DNA of 64,000 nt from Aporhodopirellula rubra. GTDB taxonomy: Bacteria; Planctomycetota; Planctomycetia; Pirellulales; Pirellulaceae. The first letter of the stretch is position 1. Each line of letters opens with the position of its first letter. Positions 18,265 through 28,529 of the stretch are shown one piece after another. The notes under the pieces were generated by a model that saw only the letters and a list, made by a program, of their open reading frames with translations, was not told where the DNA came from and ran no database searches. The stretch spans positions 62,001-126,000 of the forward strand of contig NZ_JACHXU010000018.1 in the NCBI RefSeq assembly GCF_014192335.1, given 5' to 3'. The position numbers and the translations under genes were made by a program.

Positions 18265-20208
18265 ATGTTTCGACCACTTGTTCAACCTGCACCGCACGAA
18301 CGCTCCGCGGCACCGCTCACCGTGATCGTCGTTCTGGCATTGATTCTTTTTTGCGGTCGACTCGCCCCACCCACTTGTTTCGCCGAACCCGCCGGTCGAT
18401 CGATTGATACCGGGATCGCCGAACTCAATGGGTCGATCACATCGATCTTGCCCGCCGACACGATGCTATGGATCGGTTCACCGGATTGGTCATCGACAGC
18501 CGACCGTCTAAATGAGTTGCCCATGCTGCGTCTATTGTCGTCGGACGAAATGAAACCGTTTCGCGACCAGACAGAAAAACGCAGCAATGAGTTTTTACTC
18601 GACGCGTACGGCCTCGATTTTAAAGCCATCGACGAGACTGTCTCGGGTGAGTTCATCGTCGCCGGGCTCACCACCGAACAGGGCGAACTCTCGATCACTT
18701 GTTTCGTTCAAACCCCGAATGAAAACGTCGCGAACACGTTCATTCACTCAACCGCTGCTCTGTTAAAGGAACGTGGCGCTCGTGAAGAAACGGCGGCGAC
18801 ATCCAACACGATCCAACTCGCTCTTAAGGCCGTTGGCGAACAGTTAGTCCTCGGAACACTCGGATCACACGCCATGATCAGCGGTGATGTCGCTGTCGCG
18901 GCCAACCTGATCAACCGATGGCAGCAGCGTTCCTCAAACGAGGAACCGACAACGGCGTCCGTCGACTCGGCCGGAAACTCCCGTCTCGTCGAGCAACCCG
19001 AATTCGCAACAACGATTGCCGGACTGCAAGGCTCGCCTCCTTCCTTGCTGCGTTGGTACTTCGATCCGATCGCGTTCGCAGTCGCGAGCGAAAAGACGGC
19101 CAACCGAAAGAGTAGTCTGACATCGACGCCGACATCGTCCGAAGAGTCCTCCCGGATTCCGTTCCCAATGCGTCATGGGTTTCCCGGCTTGAAATCAGTC
19201 GCTGGTCGAGCGTGGATCAATGAAGCGACCGGTGATCTCGAATCACGCACCTTGATCCATGCCCCGACGCGTGAGGAGGCATTGGAGATGTTTCAGTTCG
19301 AACCCGGTTCCCTCGATGTTCCGTTGTGGCTGACGGACGAAGCCAACGTTGCCACCATTGTCCGCTGGAATCTCGATCAGATGATTTCCAATGCCGAGGC
19401 AGTCTATGACGACGTCACCGACGCACCGGGTGCTTTCGCCGGCACGATGCAGGACCTCAAAACCGAATTAAAGGTCGATTTGCTCGACGGGCTATTTCCG
19501 ATCATCGGCCCCGAGTTGGTGATCTACTCCGTCAACGATTCCTCGCAAAACAACGAGTCAACGGTCGTTTCGATCGAGATCCAGGATCCCGCGAAGAACG
19601 AAAAATCGGTTGCCGCGATGATGTACAACCTGTTAATCGGCGATCCCGAGGCGCGGCGCATTCGTTTGCCCGGCAAACGCTATGAGATGTGGCAAATCAA
19701 ACTGATCGTCGACGAAGACACGACGCCGTTTTCGAAAGCAGGCTTGATCGTGGCCGACGGACGTTTGTGGTTTTGCACGCATGCGTCAACGCTGCAAAAA
19801 CTGGTTCTTCAGCGCAAAACAAGTCCTTTGGCCGAGACGAAAGTGTTCCACGTGTTTGACAAAGTCGTCGAGAACGAGCGACATCCTCGCTCATTCGGTA
19901 TCTCCATCGCGCGGATGGATCGTGACGCCCAAAACACCTACGAAGTGCTTCGGGCGCAAGGCGTGCAAGGTCTCGAAAACGTTGAGAGCATCTACGCGAC
20001 GTTGCTGCGTTCTATTTTCTTTCGCGATAACGCTGACGGAGAAAAAGAGTCTCGCGGCACCATCGCGGACGAAATCGACTTCAGCGTGCTGCCGTCTTAT
20101 GAGTTTGCCCGCCAGTATCTCAAAAATCTCGCCGTTATCAGTCGAACCACGGACACGGGGTGGGAAATCTTTGCGGTCGTTTTCGATGAAGAATCCGACT
20201 CACGCTAA
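18265..20208 (+). CDS. secreted protein of unknown function, 647 residues
   Basis: It starts with a hydrophobic segment (LTVIVVLALILFCGRLAPP) read as a signal peptide or anchor. The mature region has no catalytic motif that I recognise. Repeated phrases such as AELNGSITSILPADTMLW and DLLDGLFPIIGPELVIYSV resemble bacterial DUF3352-type proteins, which share repeated beta-alpha units; this assignment is weak. It follows the Ser/Thr kinase by 78 bases and precedes another secreted protein by 77, so it may be a partner or reporter of the kinase ectodomain. The composition matches its neighbours and shows no sign of transfer. Confidence 0.65.
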   Translation: MFRPLVQPAPHERSAAPLTVIVVLALILFCGRLAPPTCFAEPAGRSIDTGIAELNGSITSILPADTMLWIGSPDWSSTADRLNELPMLRLLSSDEMKPFRDQTEKRSNEFLLDAYGLDFKAIDETVSGEFIVAGLTTEQGELSITCFVQTPNENVANTFIHSTAALLKERGAREETAATSNTIQLALKAVGEQLVLGTLGSHAMISGDVAVAANLINRWQQRSSNEEPTTASVDSAGNSRLVEQPEFATTIAGLQGSPPSLLRWYFDPIAFAVASEKTANRKSSLTSTPTSSEESSRIPFPMRHGFPGLKSVAGRAWINEATGDLESRTLIHAPTREEALEMFQFEPGSLDVPLWLTDEANVATIVRWNLDQMISNAEAVYDDVTDAPGAFAGTMQDLKTELKVDLLDGLFPIIGPELVIYSVNDSSQNNESTVVSIEIQDPAKNEKSVAAMMYNLLIGDPEARRIRLPGKRYEMWQIKLIVDEDTTPFSKAGLIVADGRLWFCTHASTLQKLVLQRKTSPLAETKVFHVFDKVVENERHPRSFGISIARMDRDAQNTYEVLRAQGVQGLENVESIYATLLRSIFFRDNADGEKESRGTIADEIDFSVLPSYEFARQYLKNLAVISRTTDTGWEIFAVVFDEESDSR

Positions 20209-20285
20209 TCCGTTCTACTCGACCGCTTGCACCTCGCCTCAACAATCAGATGCCGCACAACGTGATCCTCGCTTAGCCAATCATC

Positions 20286-22271
20286 ATGAGTTTACAGTCC
20301 TTGAATCGGTTTCCATCGTCGACCTCCTCGTGCATCACCACCTTGTTTTGCCTACTGGGTCTGTCGCTTTTTCCAGCCATGACTGCTGCGCAGACAACAA
20401 ACCTCTCAGGAATTTCTAGCGCAACCTTTCAACGACCGACGATCGCGGATTTCGAATCGGCTCGACACGAAGCGATCAACGGTGTCGCTGAATTGAACAC
20501 CTATTTGGGAAACGGCTCGAACGCGGAAGCATGGAAACAGTTTTTAAAACTGCAAGAGCTCAATGAATTACTGAGCACTCTTCCTGCTCCCACGTTTGAA
20601 CCGATCGATTTCGACGACCGCGATCGTGAGCTTAGTGAGATCGAAAGCCACTACCTCGATCAGATTCAAAGTATTCGTGAAACGGCGGCCCGGCTAATGG
20701 GCAAGCACAAAGGACTCGAACGCGGCGTGATCTCGCGGTTGCGAGAGTCGATCAAACGGCTTGTCTTGACCAGCGAATTGAGGGTGGATGCAACGCTGGA
20801 GAAGGGATTCCACTTTCGCCGCGACAATATTGTCGCGATGCTGGAATCTCCCCATCAAAATGACCTTGAGTTCTATCGCGTTCTTCTTCCGATGGCCTCG
20901 TGGATGGACCAATACGGACAAGCCATCGACTGGACCCCGCGTGCCATGTCGCAGTGGTCTCGTCCCAATCTGCGAGTGAGCATTTCCTCCGCCGCAATGA
21001 AACAGGTGACTCTACGACCAATCCGAGAGATCAAACCGATCGAAGAGTGCGAGGATGGACGACGGATTACCGGCCGCGCCCTCGTCACCGGATTTGCCTA
21101 CATGACTCCTGTCAGTTCGGCCCTCACGGGCGCGCCGCATCACATGCTGCACAATCAATCGCTGCTCTATCAACCGCCGCAATGTCAAATCGTGTTCGAC
21201 GGAAACATCGAGTCGACACTGAATGGTTCCGAAGGACCGATCTCCTTTGGATTGATCGGAAACACGCGCATGCACGGAATAACGCCCGTCATGCTGGGGA
21301 CCGATCGGTTCACGGTTTTGCCGATTCAAACGTCGTCATCCACTCACTTGCGAACCCGCCACGTTTCCACGCGGCGAAACGGCGTGGGCAGTCGATTGGT
21401 ACGAAAAATCGCGACGAACGTGATCGAAAAGAAACAACCTGAGTCACAACGTAATCTCGACAAAGGGGCCGTTGAACGATTTAGCACCTCCTTCATGGAA
21501 GACGTGACGCAAGAAATCCTCGACGCGGAAGTCGATTTCAAATCCGACGTCCTCGCGGCGATGGACCGATCCGACGTCCGACCGACCGACTTTCATTTTA
21601 TCGGAAACAACAACCATCTCGAAATCGGCATGACACTCAACGGAGGCTTTGGACTCGGGGCGCCTCCGATCACCCCTCCATCGATCATCCCGAGCCTGCC
21701 GACGTTTTCGCCACGTAGCGATCCCGACGTCACGATCCGAATTCACGAATCCGTCGTCGAACGCGTCGCACAGCGGATGCTGGCAGGCGAAACGATTTCA
21801 GATTTCTCGGCGTTGATCCAGTCCGCGGGACTACCTGTCTCCGAGGACGAGTCCGAACAAATGCCTGATGACATCTTGATCGAATTGGCCGACGACCTGC
21901 CGGTAACCGCGAGGTTCGAGAACAATTCACTCGAACTCGTCGTCCGCTGCGATCGTTTTCAAGTCGGTCGGGCCAGTCCGATCGCGGTAAACTTCACGGT
22001 TCGCTACGATGTCCGCATTGACGCAGGAAACGTGAAGTTTGAACAGATCGGTGACCCCGAGGTCACTCCCCCGGAATCGAAACGTACCGGCATCCGCTTT
22101 TACACCATGAAGAATGTCGTCGCCCGGCGGTTGAAGAAGGAAATCCCAAGGGAAAACTTGCTAGAGGGTTTCGATCTCGACGCCCCCGCAGACCGACTCG
22201 GCCATTTAAGTTTTGATACCGCCGATGTCACCGCGGGTTGGCTCACGTTGACGTTGCGTGGCGATCGTTAA
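20286..22271 (+). CDS. secreted protein of unknown function, 661 residues
   Basis: A signal peptide is visible (SCITTLFCLLGLSLFPAMTAAQ, cleavage near TAA-QTT). The first half is helical (RESIKRLVLTSELRV, DQIQSIRETAARLMGK), and the second half is beta-rich with many Arg-rich turns. No family is recognised. The last 100 residues (FTVRYDVRIDAGNVKFEQIG, then LSFDTADVTAGWLTLTLRGD) look like a repeat of the same beta fold. The position between the kinase unit and hrpB does not tell its function. Confidence 0.65.
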   Translation: MSLQSLNRFPSSTSSCITTLFCLLGLSLFPAMTAAQTTNLSGISSATFQRPTIADFESARHEAINGVAELNTYLGNGSNAEAWKQFLKLQELNELLSTLPAPTFEPIDFDDRDRELSEIESHYLDQIQSIRETAARLMGKHKGLERGVISRLRESIKRLVLTSELRVDATLEKGFHFRRDNIVAMLESPHQNDLEFYRVLLPMASWMDQYGQAIDWTPRAMSQWSRPNLRVSISSAAMKQVTLRPIREIKPIEECEDGRRITGRALVTGFAYMTPVSSALTGAPHHMLHNQSLLYQPPQCQIVFDGNIESTLNGSEGPISFGLIGNTRMHGITPVMLGTDRFTVLPIQTSSSTHLRTRHVSTRRNGVGSRLVRKIATNVIEKKQPESQRNLDKGAVERFSTSFMEDVTQEILDAEVDFKSDVLAAMDRSDVRPTDFHFIGNNNHLEIGMTLNGGFGLGAPPITPPSIIPSLPTFSPRSDPDVTIRIHESVVERVAQRMLAGETISDFSALIQSAGLPVSEDESEQMPDDILIELADDLPVTARFENNSLELVVRCDRFQVGRASPIAVNFTVRYDVRIDAGNVKFEQIGDPEVTPPESKRTGIRFYTMKNVVARRLKKEIPRENLLEGFDLDAPADRLGHLSFDTADVTAGWLTLTLRGDR

Positions 22272-22385
22272 CGGCATTACTGCATGCGAGGAAAACGGTT
22301 GTGTGCCGATCGGAAACTCCGCGTCACGAACCGCCTGTGTTGGGCGATCAACGAAATGGAATTTTGATCCGCGGACTACGCCCCG

Positions 22386-24923
22386 ATGACACGACCATCG
22401 CTTCCGATTGACGAAGTCCTGCCACCGCTCGTCGATGCCATGATGGCGGGAAATCCCGTCGTGTTGAAGGCGCCCCCGGGTGCCGGTAAGACAACCGGTG
22501 TCCCTCTGGCGTTGTCCGACCGCGACGGGATGGGAGACGGCCAAATCTGGGTCATTCAGCCGCGACGTCTGGCCGCTCGCAGCGTTGCAGAATTCCTGGC
22601 AAGGTCTCTTGGTGAACCGATCGGGAAAACCATCGGGTATCACGTCCGGCTCGACCGCAAAGAGTCTGAGGTGACGCGGGTTCTTCTGATGACCACGGGG
22701 ATTTTTCTCCAACGGATGCAATCCGATCCGTTACTCGAACGGACATCCTGTGTGATCCTCGATGAGTTCCACGAACGGAGCCTCGAACTCGACCTCGCAC
22801 TCGCCATGACCCACCGTCTGCGAACACAACTTCGCGACGACCTCCGATTGATTGTGATGTCCGCGACACTCGATCCACAACCGATCGCGATTTTCCTCGG
22901 TACTGAATCACGTTCGCTTGAGTGCGAAGGGAGAAGTTATCCGGTCGAGATATCGCATCACGCTCCCAATCCTCGCGAACGTCTCGAACATTCAATCGTG
23001 CCTCTGATCAGCGAAGCCGCTCGACAAACGGACGGTCACGTGCTCGTCTTTTTGCCTGGGATCGCAGACATACACCGCGTCGAAAACGTTCTCCGCGATG
23101 CGGACGTTGCCCCTTCCGATGCGATCGTCATCCTGCACGGTTCGCTCACTCCGAAGCAACAAGATGATGCCATCCGAAACGCCCCGGCGGGTCCACGAAA
23201 GATCATCTTGTCGACCAACATTGCGGAAACTTCGGTGACGGTCGATGGTGTCACGGCAGTGGTCGATTCGGGACTCGCCAAAACTCCCACGCTCGACTCG
23301 AGACTCGGTCTGACAAGATTGCAAACCGGTCCGATCTCGATCGCGTCAGCGGACCAACGCGCCGGTCGGGCAGGGCGAACCGCAGCGGGAAGGTGCTACC
23401 GAATGTGGTCGACTGCGGCGCATCGGACGCGTGAGGCGTTCGACAGCCCCGAAATATCGCGTGGCGACCTTGCGAGCGCCGTGTTGACGTTGGCAAACCT
23501 CGGCGAAGACGTCGACGGCCCATTCCCGTGGCTGACTCCGCCACCGGATCATGCGATTGACGCGGCCGTGCGATTGCTCTCCGGACTCGGTGCGATCGAT
23601 GACTCGGGACGAATCACCTCGCTCGGACGCACGTTAGCGAGATTACCTCTTCACCCTCGCGTCGGCCGATTTGCGATCACCGCAGTCATGCATCTCGGTG
23701 TTGCCAAAGCTGCCGCGGGGGCGGCGTTGCTCAGCGAACGCGACCCATGGGACGGCGAAACGAACAATGGCCCCGAACGCTCACTCACGGAAAAAATCCG
23801 GTGGGTCATCGAGCATCCGAAATCCACGGGGCGCACCTTTACAAACGTGGTTCGCCAAATCCAGAGATCACTCGAACGAGCGAACCTTGATAAACGCGAC
23901 GATTCGACCGAACTCGCTTCAATTTCTCTGGATGAAAGCCAAACCGTTGCCCGAGCATTACTCGCTGCATATCCCGATCGCGTTGTGCTACGTCGTGAAG
24001 GCGCCCCTGATCGTGGCGTGATGGTTGGACGTCGAGGAGTCCACGGACTCACCAAGATTTCCGGCACCGGTCATGAATCAAGGCTATTGCTCTGTTACGA
24101 CGTCGACGGAAGTGCCACCGAGTCACGTGTTCGTGGTGCGGTCGAAATTGATGAATCGTGGTTACCATCGGACAGCATCACTCAAGGGATCGATGTCGAT
24201 TTTGACACCACCCGCGAAACCGTCGTGTGCCGCTCCACACGTCGGTACGCCGACCTGATCCTCGGTGAAACACCAGTCGCCTGCGACGCGAACCCGGCAA
24301 CGACGGAACGGCTCTACACGGAGGCGATCGAGCGACGTGACCGCGTGCATCCGGAACGTTCGCAGGGACAACCTCACGAACTCGATGCGGCATTGCACCG
24401 GATCCGATTGGTGCTCGAGCATTGCTATAGCGGCGATGAACCACCGTTTGGCAACGTCGACGACCTGTGGCAGGACGTCTGTAAAGAGCTTTGTCATGGC
24501 AGGCGTTCGTTCGCCGAACTTCGACGGGCACCGTGGATGGACCACCTCATCGGAAGAGTGGGCTACGAGTTTTGGGGAACGGTCCAAGCCGAAGCCCCCA
24601 CTCACCTGACCCTGCCCAGCGGCAACCGGGCCCGGGTCGGCTACAGCATGGAGCGACCGCCATGGATCGAGGCCAAAATTCAGGAGTGCTTCGGATGGCC
24701 GCAGACGCCTCGCATCCTCGGCGGAAAGATCCGTGTGCAAATGCACTTGCTCGGCCCCAATCGACGCCCGCAACAGATTACCGAAGATCTTGAGAGTTTC
24801 TGGAAAAATACTTACTCCGAAATCCGCAAAGAGCTTCGCCGCCGATATCCAAAGCACTACTGGCCCGAAGATCCGACGACCGCAACGGCTACTCACAACG
24901 GTCTGAAACCGCGAGACCGATAA
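22386..24923 (+). CDS. hrpB: ATP-dependent helicase HrpB
   Basis: 845 residues, close to the usual length (about 810-850). It is a DEAH-box helicase of the HrpA/HrpB group. Motif I is KAPPGAGKTTGVPL; motif II is DEFHER, with the Phe-His variant that is usual for HrpB. Motif III is MSATLD, motif V STNIAETSVTVDGVTAVVDSG, motif VI SADQRAGRAGRTAAGRCYR. The helicase-associated and HrpB C-terminal domains follow (LRRRYPKHYWPEDPTTATAT). E. coli HrpB is a nonessential RNA helicase with no settled substrate. It is the last gene of the plus-strand run after the kinase; the gap of 114 bases makes co-transcription less certain. Confidence 0.93.
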   Translation: MTRPSLPIDEVLPPLVDAMMAGNPVVLKAPPGAGKTTGVPLALSDRDGMGDGQIWVIQPRRLAARSVAEFLARSLGEPIGKTIGYHVRLDRKESEVTRVLLMTTGIFLQRMQSDPLLERTSCVILDEFHERSLELDLALAMTHRLRTQLRDDLRLIVMSATLDPQPIAIFLGTESRSLECEGRSYPVEISHHAPNPRERLEHSIVPLISEAARQTDGHVLVFLPGIADIHRVENVLRDADVAPSDAIVILHGSLTPKQQDDAIRNAPAGPRKIILSTNIAETSVTVDGVTAVVDSGLAKTPTLDSRLGLTRLQTGPISIASADQRAGRAGRTAAGRCYRMWSTAAHRTREAFDSPEISRGDLASAVLTLANLGEDVDGPFPWLTPPPDHAIDAAVRLLSGLGAIDDSGRITSLGRTLARLPLHPRVGRFAITAVMHLGVAKAAAGAALLSERDPWDGETNNGPERSLTEKIRWVIEHPKSTGRTFTNVVRQIQRSLERANLDKRDDSTELASISLDESQTVARALLAAYPDRVVLRREGAPDRGVMVGRRGVHGLTKISGTGHESRLLLCYDVDGSATESRVRGAVEIDESWLPSDSITQGIDVDFDTTRETVVCRSTRRYADLILGETPVACDANPATTERLYTEAIERRDRVHPERSQGQPHELDAALHRIRLVLEHCYSGDEPPFGNVDDLWQDVCKELCHGRRSFAELRRAPWMDHLIGRVGYEFWGTVQAEAPTHLTLPSGNRARVGYSMERPPWIEAKIQECFGWPQTPRILGGKIRVQMHLLGPNRRPQQITEDLESFWKNTYSEIRKELRRRYPKHYWPEDPTTATATHNGLKPRDR

Positions 24924-25134
24924 ACTCGCGAAAGGATTGGACAAACAGCCGGGCATTTGAGCTTGAGTTCGACTGACCGTAATGCCGAAAAGAATGGATG
25001 ACTCCGTGCTGTTCTAGGACTTATTTGGATTGCACAGGGTGGCCACTCGAATTCGTTGCGGATTCGGCTCCGTGGTCACCGATGCTCTCCGTGGGGTTCG
25101 GCTCCGCTTCAACGACGATGGACTCGCTTAATCG

Positions 25135-27090
25135 ATGGCTCTTCTCCCCGTCACAACGAACCGCGTCAGCACGCCGCTGAACAATCAACGGCTGTTGTAT
25201 CAGCTCAACAACGACCAACTCGCAATCCAGCATCAGTACGACCAACTCAGCACCGGACGTCGGGTGTTGCGGATGAGCGACGATCCGGCGGCGGCGAGCC
25301 GTGCGATCGGATACCAGCGAGGCATCGCCTACAGCGATCAGTTGGTTCGCAACGCCAACGCCACCGAAGCGTTCTATCAATCCACGGACGTGGTGCTCGA
25401 TCGCGTCGACAATGCCTTGATCGAAGCACGCGGGGCCGCCGTCGAAGCCGCCCAGAGCGTGTTGTCCGAAGACCAGCGTGAAGCGCTCGCGATGACGATT
25501 CGTCAAAACATGGAATCGATCGTTGCGGCAGGAAACGGAATGTTCAACGACCACCAATTGCTCGGTGGCGTTTTGGAAAGCGGAGCCGCCCTACAATTCG
25601 AAAACGATACCGTTCGCTTCAACGGGACCGGTGCCGTCGGTCAAACCAAAGTCGGCACCGGAAACGCGGAAACGTTCACGGTGACCGGTGCGACAGCAAT
25701 CGGTATCGGGGGCACTTTCCAAACCGGCAATTCGCTCAATGCCGCCATCAACGACGACACCCGTTTGGTCGACATGCGGCAAGGTATCGGCGTCAACCCA
25801 GGCATCATTACGTTGTCCGATGGTGACAATCACGTCGAACTCGACTTACGAAACGCGGCCACCATCGGTGACGTCGTCGACGTTCTTCGCACCGTGGAAC
25901 TCGGTGGACGATCCCTCGGGGTGAGTTTGGGTGCCGACTCCATTTCGATTCAATATGGCGATTCGCTCCCCGGAACGCTGGCGGTGATTGATGCCGAGGG
26001 AAGCACGCTGGCGAAAGATCTCGGAATTTCCAATCCGATGGGATACCGTTCGCCGCCCCTCGTCGGTGATCGGCTTTCACCGCGGGTAACCTCATCTACC
26101 AAGATCAGTGATCTCGGAGGCGGGGCCGGCCTGAACCTTGCCAATGGAATCGTGATTCAACGCGGCAGCGAAAGTTTCACGATCGAATTCGACGACGCCG
26201 AAACGATTGGCGACGTTTTAATCGCGATCAACCGCAGCGACTCGGCCGTCCACGCCGAACTCGATGAAATTCAAGGGCGAATCAACCTGAGTGGACTGAT
26301 CTCGGGCGTTGACTACAGCGTGGGCGAAAACGGCGGTACCGCGGCAACGGAACTCGGCATTCGCACCGCCGATGCGGACACACTGCTGAGCGATCTGGCT
26401 CGCGGGCGAGGGCTGAGTTTGAACCCCAGTGGTCCCGACCTCGTGATCACGCGGCCCGACGGCATTGATCTTGAATTCGACCTCGAAGGCGCCGAGACGA
26501 TTCAAGACGTGATGGACTTGGTGGCGAACCATCCCGACAACCAAGACACACGCCGCGTTCGAGTTGCACTCAATTCGGTCGGCAACGGACTGCAATTGAC
26601 CGCTCCGACGGGTACCGAACCGATTCGTGTCAGCCAACCGGGCCTGAGCGATGCGGGCGTCTACCTGGGTTGGATCGAAGAAGGTCAAAGCGAAGCGACG
26701 GCCCAAACGAACATCGGTGTCTCGCAGTTAACCGGCGAAGATTACAGCCCTCGCGACGCGGGGGGCGCCATCGACACACTGCTGCGTTTGGAAAAAGCCG
26801 TCCGTGACGGAGACATTTCCGAAATCGGACGTCTGCAGGCACAACTCGACGATGACCTCGATACGAGTAGCCGGACGCGTGGACGAGTCGGCGTGTGGAC
26901 TCAAAGTTTGATCGAAACGCGTTCAGCAATCGAAGACGAAACGGTGTTGCTGAAGTCCCAATTGTCAGACGAACTCGACGCTGACTTAGCAACCGTGATC
27001 AGCGAACTCGGAGCCCGCCAAGCCGCCTTGGAAGCATCAATGCGATTCATCGGACAGGCTTCCAACTTGACTGTTCTGAACTACCTCTGA
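25135..27090 (+). CDS. flgL: flagellar hook-associated protein 3 (HAP3)
   Basis: 651 residues, about twice the usual length. The N-terminal D0/D1 region is typical (NNQRLLYQLNNDQLAIQHQY, then STGRRVLRMSDDPAAA). The C-terminal helix (ISELGARQAALEASMRFIG) matches the flagellin superfamily and ends in a short LTVLNYL. The centre has three copies of a flagellin IN-like beta unit, around NAATIGDVVDVL, DAETIGDVLIAI and GAETIQDVMDLV, which explain the extra length. The protein joins hook and filament and is exported by the flagellar type III apparatus. FliW and CsrA are encoded just downstream on the same strand. Confidence 0.92.
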   Translation: MALLPVTTNRVSTPLNNQRLLYQLNNDQLAIQHQYDQLSTGRRVLRMSDDPAAASRAIGYQRGIAYSDQLVRNANATEAFYQSTDVVLDRVDNALIEARGAAVEAAQSVLSEDQREALAMTIRQNMESIVAAGNGMFNDHQLLGGVLESGAALQFENDTVRFNGTGAVGQTKVGTGNAETFTVTGATAIGIGGTFQTGNSLNAAINDDTRLVDMRQGIGVNPGIITLSDGDNHVELDLRNAATIGDVVDVLRTVELGGRSLGVSLGADSISIQYGDSLPGTLAVIDAEGSTLAKDLGISNPMGYRSPPLVGDRLSPRVTSSTKISDLGGGAGLNLANGIVIQRGSESFTIEFDDAETIGDVLIAINRSDSAVHAELDEIQGRINLSGLISGVDYSVGENGGTAATELGIRTADADTLLSDLARGRGLSLNPSGPDLVITRPDGIDLEFDLEGAETIQDVMDLVANHPDNQDTRRVRVALNSVGNGLQLTAPTGTEPIRVSQPGLSDAGVYLGWIEEGQSEATAQTNIGVSQLTGEDYSPRDAGGAIDTLLRLEKAVRDGDISEIGRLQAQLDDDLDTSSRTRGRVGVWTQSLIETRSAIEDETVLLKSQLSDELDADLATVISELGARQAALEASMRFIGQASNLTVLNYL

Positions 27091-27379
27091 GCAGAAAATG
27101 GCGTGCTGTTTGGCTTGTTCGGCCGAATCCGCCTGACGGTGCGGAGTGCCACGAGACGACACCTCACCGGGTGAATATCTATAAGTCCTTTGGCAAGGCA
27201 GCGTTATGAGCCCGTGGCTTTGACGTGCGAGCTTCCAAACCAGCGACTCGCGAGCCGGTTATGCCGATTTTTTCGATTTATTTGCTGGAATCGGTTATCC
27301 CCCGACGCCCGCGTTGCCGATGAGAGACGTGACGCTACTTTCAACACGTGCATGAACCCTGCCTAACCGGAACTCAGCC

Positions 27380-27844
27380 ATGCGGATTGATACCCATCGC
27401 TTCGGCACCCTCGAACTCAACGCCGATCAGCTGTTCCTATTCCCGCAGGGTCTTGTCGGAATGGAATCCTTGCACCAATGGGCATTGATTCCTGATCCGG
27501 ACAACGATTCGGTCGCATGGTTGCAATCCGCAGCACGCGGTGATCGCGCGATGGCCGTGGTCAGCCCGCGAGCTTTCTTCCCTGACTACCGGGTGCACAT
27601 CGGACGCCGCGACTTGGCGGGACTGCACCTGTCGAGCGGTTCGGAAGTCTACATCATGACAACCGTGGCAGGGCACGTCGGCAAATTGACGACCAACCTT
27701 CGTGCACCCTTGTTGATCAACCTCGATCGTCGGTTGGGTTGCCAAGTCATCACCAATGACGACCGTCCACTCCGCCAACCGTTGCCAACACTGGTTCGCT
27801 CCACCGCCGAACCATTGCCGGTCTCACAGGTGCGTGCCGCTTAA
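27380..27844 (+). CDS. fliW: flagellar assembly factor FliW
   Basis: 154 residues, typical for the family. The conserved start is [13 protein letters not shown], followed by [14 protein letters not shown] and [17 protein letters not shown]. In Bacillus FliW binds flagellin and CsrA, releasing CsrA from the hag leader when flagellin runs low. Having flgL before and csrA after fits that circuit. The last 25 residues ([18 protein letters not shown]) are poorly conserved. Confidence 0.9.
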   Translation: MRIDTHRFGTLELNADQLFLFPQGLVGMESLHQWALIPDPDNDSVAWLQSAARGDRAMAVVSPRAFFPDYRVHIGRRDLAGLHLSSGSEVYIMTTVAGHVGKLTTNLRAPLLINLDRRLGCQVITNDDRPLRQPLPTLVRSTAEPLPVSQVRAA

Positions 27845-28368
27845 GGCTCTGTCCATCGCCACCGGGAATTCTTTTGCCCCGGTGTTGTCGCAGCGTGAAG
27901 GTTGACCGCGAGCCGAAAGGTTTCGCTCATCGTCACGCGTTTCTTAATCGGCCGATCTTGCCGATCTCCGCGTGGATAATCGCGGATCCAACGCACAACG
28001 TGCTCGTCGTTGTTTCGTTAGTTGACGGATCGCATTCGCGGTTGTTCATTCCATCACGTCAGCCACGACGTGCTGCCGATTGTGTCACCAATCGCAACGA
28101 AAGGCACGGCCTGAGTCAGCAACGCACGCCGACGCACAGTGCGTTTCTTGTGTGCGTGATCTGGTCGCATGCGTGATCCGGCTGCCTCACGGGGGCCCTG
28201 CATCGTCGGCTCTTTGCGCTGACATCGGCGGCAATCGGCCGTCCACACAATCTTCGCGATTTTTTGGCAATCTGCTCGCTAATAGTGCGAACCCGCACGA
28301 CCGGTAAGTGTGGACCTTCTAGGCGGATCTTGGACAAAACGATGTCGTCGCGACGATCACTCTTTTAG

Positions 28369-28412
28369 CGAGGCGGAGTCGACATCGTGTTGACTCCACT
28401 TTAGAGACCTCG
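28369..28412 (+). promoter_or_regulatory. two-tier hairpin upstream of csrA
   Basis: The inner stem is ggagtc (28375-28380) with gactcc (28392-28397), closing an 11-base loop. The outer stem is cgagg (28369-28373) with cctcg (28408-28412). It lies about 120 bases before the csrA start, so it would be in the leader if transcription begins upstream. A GGA is buried in the stem. A role in translational control is possible but only inferred. Confidence 0.3.
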
Positions 28413-28520
28413 TTCGATTGTTGCGATGGAATGCAGATCACGGCACGGATTGCCGAACCGAACGCATCAAGATTCCAACCAATTTGGTCCCACTGATTCT
28501 CCCTCCAGAAATATCAAACC

Positions 28521-28525
28521 GAGGA
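28521..28525 (+). promoter_or_regulatory. ribosome binding site of csrA
   Basis: GAGGA lies 4 bases before the ATG, the best Shine-Dalgarno in this part of the window. It contains the GGA core that CsrA recognises, so self-repression at this site is plausible. Confidence 0.5.
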
Positions 28526-28529
28526 CATT

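Larger units (their letters stand above)
27845..28529 (+). other. long intergenic region before csrA
   Basis: 685 bases with no ORF that I can support; the short ORFs are Cys/Arg-rich and lack motifs. It contains a two-step hairpin near 28369-28412. It may be a leader carrying CsrA-binding sites, but no clear array of ANGGA motifs is present. Confidence 0.5.

Noticed and set aside
27091-27379. Sigma-28 or sigma-54 type promoter before fliW
   Set aside because: TTTGGCAAGG resembles the -24 element but no matching GC at -12 is found, and no TAAA-N15-GCCGATAA match occurs.
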